From positions 558,001 to 622,000 of the forward strand of contig CAWILT010000002.1 in the NCBI GenBank assembly GCA_963837025.1: a DNA stretch of 64,000 bases, read 5' to 3'. A program made the translations under genes and the position numbers. This stretch comes from JALZUV01 sp963837025. GTDB taxonomy: Bacteria > Pseudomonadota > Alphaproteobacteria > Rickettsiales > JALZUV01. Positions 61,306 to 64,000 of the stretch are shown here, piece after piece. Positions within the stretch are counted from its first letter, which is position 1; each line of letters opens with the position of its first letter. The notes under the pieces are model-generated. The model was not told the DNA's origin and ran no database searches. It was given only the letters and a program-made list of their open reading frames with translations.

Positions 61306-62894
61306 TGGAACGCTTTTCATTGCTATTAGATCGCCTTTATTACACCAGCAGTAACCTTGCTAAATCCGACTTGATTAAGCAGTATCTTGCAGAAACATCA
61401 GATCCCGATAGAGGATGGGCCATTGCTGCATTGGGTGGCACACTCACCTTCGACTTATTCAAACGAAACCTCATCAAAAAACTGATAACTGAACGTGTTG
61501 ATCCTTATCTTTTTGAGCTTTGCTACGATTATGTAGGTGAAACCAGCGAAACCGTCGCCCATTTATGGCCTATTTCAGAAAATAGGCAGCTTCTCAATCG
61601 GTTACCCACTTTAAGTGAAGTGGTAGATGAATTTAAATCACGCGATAAACAGGGTGTTTCTGATTATTTAGTGCAGCTTTTAGATAATATGACAGCCGAA
61701 CAGCGCTGGGCATTGCTTAAACTTGGTACGCGCGGTTTACGGGTTGGAGTATCAGCTAGATTCCTTAAAAAATCATTAGCAGAATATGGCAACGTGCCGG
61801 TTGAAGAGATTGAACAACTTTGGTACGGCTTGCAACCCCCTTATGAAGATTTACTAGCGTGGTTAGAAGGCCGCGCAGAAAAACCCGATGTGTCCGATAA
61901 AGTAACCTATCATCCGGTTATGCTATCGCATCCATTAGAAGAACCTGATTACAAATCAATCAATCCTGAGCATTGGCAAGCCGAATGGAAATATGATGGC
62001 ATTCGCGTACAATTGGTCAGCACGCCTGAGGGCAAAGCGCTGTTCACCCGCACGGGCGATGACATCAGCCACAGCTTTCCTGAATTAGTAGAGCGCATCG
62101 ATTTTGAAGGCGTGCTAGATGGCGAATTATTGGTGCTGCGTGACAATAACCAAATTGGCTCATTCAACGAATTGCAGCAGCGATTAGGCAAAAAAAGCCC
62201 TACCAAAAAATTGATTACTCAGTATCCATCCGGTTTAATTATTTACGATGCCTTAGCACTTGAGGGAGAACCCCTTACTTCATTACCGTTAACAAAACGG
62301 ATGGAAAAATTACATGCGTGGCATGCGAAACATCAACCTGTAAAAATTCTGCTTTCAGAGCCGCTCATCTTTAATGATTTTGACCAACTTTTATCCTTAC
62401 GCGAAACCACCATTGAGCGCAGCGACGATAGCTTGATTGAAGGGTTAATGCTTAAACGTAAAACTTCGGCTTATTTATCAGGCCGCCCCAAAGGGCATTG
62501 GTATAAATGGAAGCGTGAGCCGATGCTGGTTGATGCCGTAATGATGTATGCCCAACGTGGCCATGGCAAACGCTCGTCTTTTTATTCTGATTTTACATTT
62601 GGTTTATGGTTAGAAGATAAAATTCTACCCATCGGCAAAGCCTATTCAGGTTTTACCGATGAGGAATTGAAAAAATTGGATAGATGGGTGCGCCACAACA
62701 CTACGGCAAAATTCGGACCTGTGCGTGAGGTAAAAAAAGAATTGGTATTTGAAGTGGCGTTCGATTCAGTGCATGAATCAGCTCGACATAAATCAGGTTT
62801 GGCTTTACGCTTTCCGCGCATAAGCCGAATCCGCTGGGATAAACCTGCAAACGAAGCCGACCAGCTAGAAAATCTACGAAAGTTTATCTCTTAA
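61305..62894 (+). CDS. ATP-dependent DNA ligase of the ligase-associated repair set
   Basis: 529 residues. An N-terminal DNA-binding domain (about 1-200) precedes the nucleotidyltransferase core with motif I EWKYDGIRVQL (adenylated Lys), VLDGELLV, EGLMLKRKTSAYLSG and WYKWKR, then an OB-fold (DAVMMYAQRGHGKRSSFYSDFTFGLW). This is the LigC/ligB-like ATP-dependent class that supplements the NAD ligase. The photolyase half-gene follows one base after its stop. Confidence 0.93.
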   Translation: MERFSLLLDRLYYTSSNLAKSDLIKQYLAETSDPDRGWAIAALGGTLTFDLFKRNLIKKLITERVDPYLFELCYDYVGETSETVAHLWPISENRQLLNRLPTLSEVVDEFKSRDKQGVSDYLVQLLDNMTAEQRWALLKLGTRGLRVGVSARFLKKSLAEYGNVPVEEIEQLWYGLQPPYEDLLAWLEGRAEKPDVSDKVTYHPVMLSHPLEEPDYKSINPEHWQAEWKYDGIRVQLVSTPEGKALFTRTGDDISHSFPELVERIDFEGVLDGELLVLRDNNQIGSFNELQQRLGKKSPTKKLITQYPSGLIIYDALALEGEPLTSLPLTKRMEKLHAWHAKHQPVKILLSEPLIFNDFDQLLSLRETTIERSDDSLIEGLMLKRKTSAYLSGRPKGHWYKWKREPMLVDAVMMYAQRGHGKRSSFYSDFTFGLWLEDKILPIGKAYSGFTDEELKKLDRWVRHNTTAKFGPVREVKKELVFEVAFDSVHESARHKSGLALRFPRISRIRWDKPANEADQLENLRKFIS

Positions 62895-62895
62895 A

Positions 62896-63696
62896 ATGCA
62901 AACGCAGCCCAAAACTTTTAAAAATCGCGAAGCACTTATTGCCCATGTAGCTAACATTTCGCCATGGTTAAGCGATAGAAATGTCAGTGAATGGGTGGGT
63001 GGCCGCGCTGAAGCTGAAAAGCGATTAGCGAAGATTGACCCGTTGCATTACGGCAGAACACGCAATTTTATTGATGGCAAGATTACTTATCTTTCCCCCT
63101 ATATTCGTCATGGCATTTTAACTTTAAGTGAAGTGCGCAAAGCAGCGTTAAAACAATGCGATGATCCAAAGCAAATCTATAAATTTATTCAAGAACTCGC
63201 ATGGCGCGATTTTTGGCAGCGCATTTACGAACAAAACCCACAATGGATATGGCAGAATGTAGAAGATTATCATACCGGTTATACGCATGATGACTATGCC
63301 GATGAACTACCGCAAGATATTCGGGAAGGCAAAACCCCCGATGCTGCAATGAACTATTTCATTCAAGATTTAGTGCAAACAGGATATGTGCATAATCATG
63401 GCCGAATGTATCTAGCGGCCTATATCGTCCATTTTCGCCGTATAAAATGGCAAGCAGGTGCCAAGTGGTTTTTGCATCACTTACTTGATGGCGATCCTGC
63501 CAGCAACAATCTTTCGTGGCAATGGGTTGCCAGCACATTCAGTGGAAGACCCTATATTTTCAATTTAGAAAATGTTCAAAAATACGCCAATGATGCAATG
63601 GATACTAAACCCGAATCGAACCCATCATTAGATGCAACCTATGAAGAGCTGAACGCACGCCTGTTTCCCAATCGCGGAAAGAAAAAAGATGACTAA
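62896..63696 (+). CDS. Cryptochrome/photolyase C-terminal FAD-binding domain protein
   Basis: 266 residues that correspond to the C-terminal all-alpha FAD domain of photolyases only: ELAWRDFWQRIYEQNP, FIQDLVQTGYVHNHGRMYLAAYIVHFRRI and LLDGDPASNNLSWQWVASTFSGRPYIFN. The N-terminal Rossmann (antenna) domain is missing here but is encoded by the next gene. It is one base after the ligase stop and overlaps the next gene by eight bases. Together the two could repair cyclobutane dimers or sense blue light. Confidence 0.87.
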   Translation: MQTQPKTFKNREALIAHVANISPWLSDRNVSEWVGGRAEAEKRLAKIDPLHYGRTRNFIDGKITYLSPYIRHGILTLSEVRKAALKQCDDPKQIYKFIQELAWRDFWQRIYEQNPQWIWQNVEDYHTGYTHDDYADELPQDIREGKTPDAAMNYFIQDLVQTGYVHNHGRMYLAAYIVHFRRIKWQAGAKWFLHHLLDGDPASNNLSWQWVASTFSGRPYIFNLENVQKYANDAMDTKPESNPSLDATYEELNARLFPNRGKKKDD

Positions 63697-64000
63697 ATTA
63701 CTCTGGTTAAATGAAGATGCTTTACGTGATACCCATCCGGTGTTTGAAGCGGTAAGTGCGGATACCCATGCAATTTTTATTTGGGATGAAGCGTATTTTA
63801 AAAAGATGGATTATGGATTTAAAAAATTAGTTTTTATCTATGAAACACTTTGTGAGCTGCCAGTAGAAATTATTCAAGGTGAAAGCATTGCAGTAATAAC
63901 CGCTTTAAAACCCAGCGAAATTATTGTGCCTTACACACCTAATCCACATTTAAAACATGTGTTCAACCGCTTAAGCGACAGTTACGAGGTTAATATTATG
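63689..64000 (+). CDS. Photolyase-like N-terminal (antenna) domain protein, cut by window edge
   Basis: 104 codons from an ATG that overlaps the FAD-domain gene by eight bases, running off the window. MTKLLWLNEDALRDTHPVFEAV and HAIFIWDEAYF, with KKLVFIYETLCELPVEIIQG, resemble the first half of the photolyase alpha/beta domain, which normally precedes the FAD domain in one chain. Partial. The gene order is thus reversed relative to a fused photolyase. Confidence 0.72.
   Translation, partial: MTKLLWLNEDALRDTHPVFEAVSADTHAIFIWDEAYFKKMDYGFKKLVFIYETLCELPVEIIQGESIAVITALKPSEIIVPYTPNPHLKHVFNRLSDSYEVNIM

Noticed and set aside
1..64000. CRISPR array, transposase, phage structural genes or rRNA
   Set aside because: Looked for spaced repeats and recognisable transposase, integrase, capsid and rRNA sequence; none was seen.

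Overview
The window looks like a low-to-mid GC chromosome segment from a free-living or facultatively free-living alphaproteobacterium. Pointers are a his cluster that carries a DUF2628 gene (hisB-DUF2628-hisH-hisA-hisF-hisE), DUF1489, a Caulobacter-type Cpa/Tad pilus locus, the ligase-associated DNA damage response set, the radA/cvpA pair and an ornithine decarboxylase with a structured leader. I cannot assign an order from sequence alone. No rRNA genes, CRISPR arrays, insertion sequences or complete prophages are visible; there is one tRNA gene.

Layout. 1-5 kb: a truncated glycosyltransferase, a cyclic-nucleotide/FHA two-domain protein, succinate-semialdehyde dehydrogenase, CvpA and RadA. 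5-10.4 kb: a pseudouridine synthase, RsmD, then a minus-strand run of prepilin peptidase, AstD, AstB and an EI24/CysZ-like protein. 10.4-15.8 kb: a hydrolase and the compact his operon, which also holds a GNAT acetyltransferase and ends in a RutE-like reductase. 15.8-19 kb: host-attachment-family protein, HIT protein, phytochelatin-synthase-family protein, Tas-like aldo/keto reductase, a PhnA-like small protein and tRNA-Ser(UGA).

19-21.6 kb is the one clearly accessory stretch. The tRNA-Ser 3' end is echoed about 1.35 kb downstream by a 12-bp exact repeat. Between the copies lies a Fic protein fused to a MerR-type DNA-binding domain, with an inverted repeat over its own start. Beyond lie decayed reading frames, including a 44-residue fragment with a ThiF/E1-like nucleotide-binding motif.

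21.7-25.2 kb is a zinc-responsive unit: zur, a perfect 7-3-7 Zur-box-like palindrome, then an ABC ATPase, an FtsX-type permease with a histidine-rich loop and two tandem DUF3299 proteins. 25.2-29.4 kb is a type-I-secretion-like trio (TolC, HlyD, ABC) whose ABC subunit has lost nearly every ATPase motif. 29.6-38.9 kb: a glycine-zipper protein, small basic ORFs, an HTH-LplT-Aas lysophospholipid-repair operon divergent from PspA plus a polytopic membrane protein, and a cation/proton antiporter. 39-43.4 kb: SelO, then an ornithine decarboxylase and a sodium:solute symporter behind a structured leader.

43.5-54.5 kb is the Tad/Cpa pilus locus in two convergent arms: TadE, TadE-like, TadG and TadD on plus; CpaB-C-D-E-F-TadB-TadC on minus. 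The Flp pilin is not in the window and the likely prepilin peptidase is 33 kb away. 54.7-57.1 kb: DUF1489, an AstE/aspartoacylase-family protein and an alpha/beta hydrolase. 57.1-64 kb: the ligase-associated DNA repair module (PdeM, Lhr-like helicase, exonuclease, ATP-dependent ligase), arranged divergently across only 16 bp and running into a photolyase that is split into two genes in reverse domain order.
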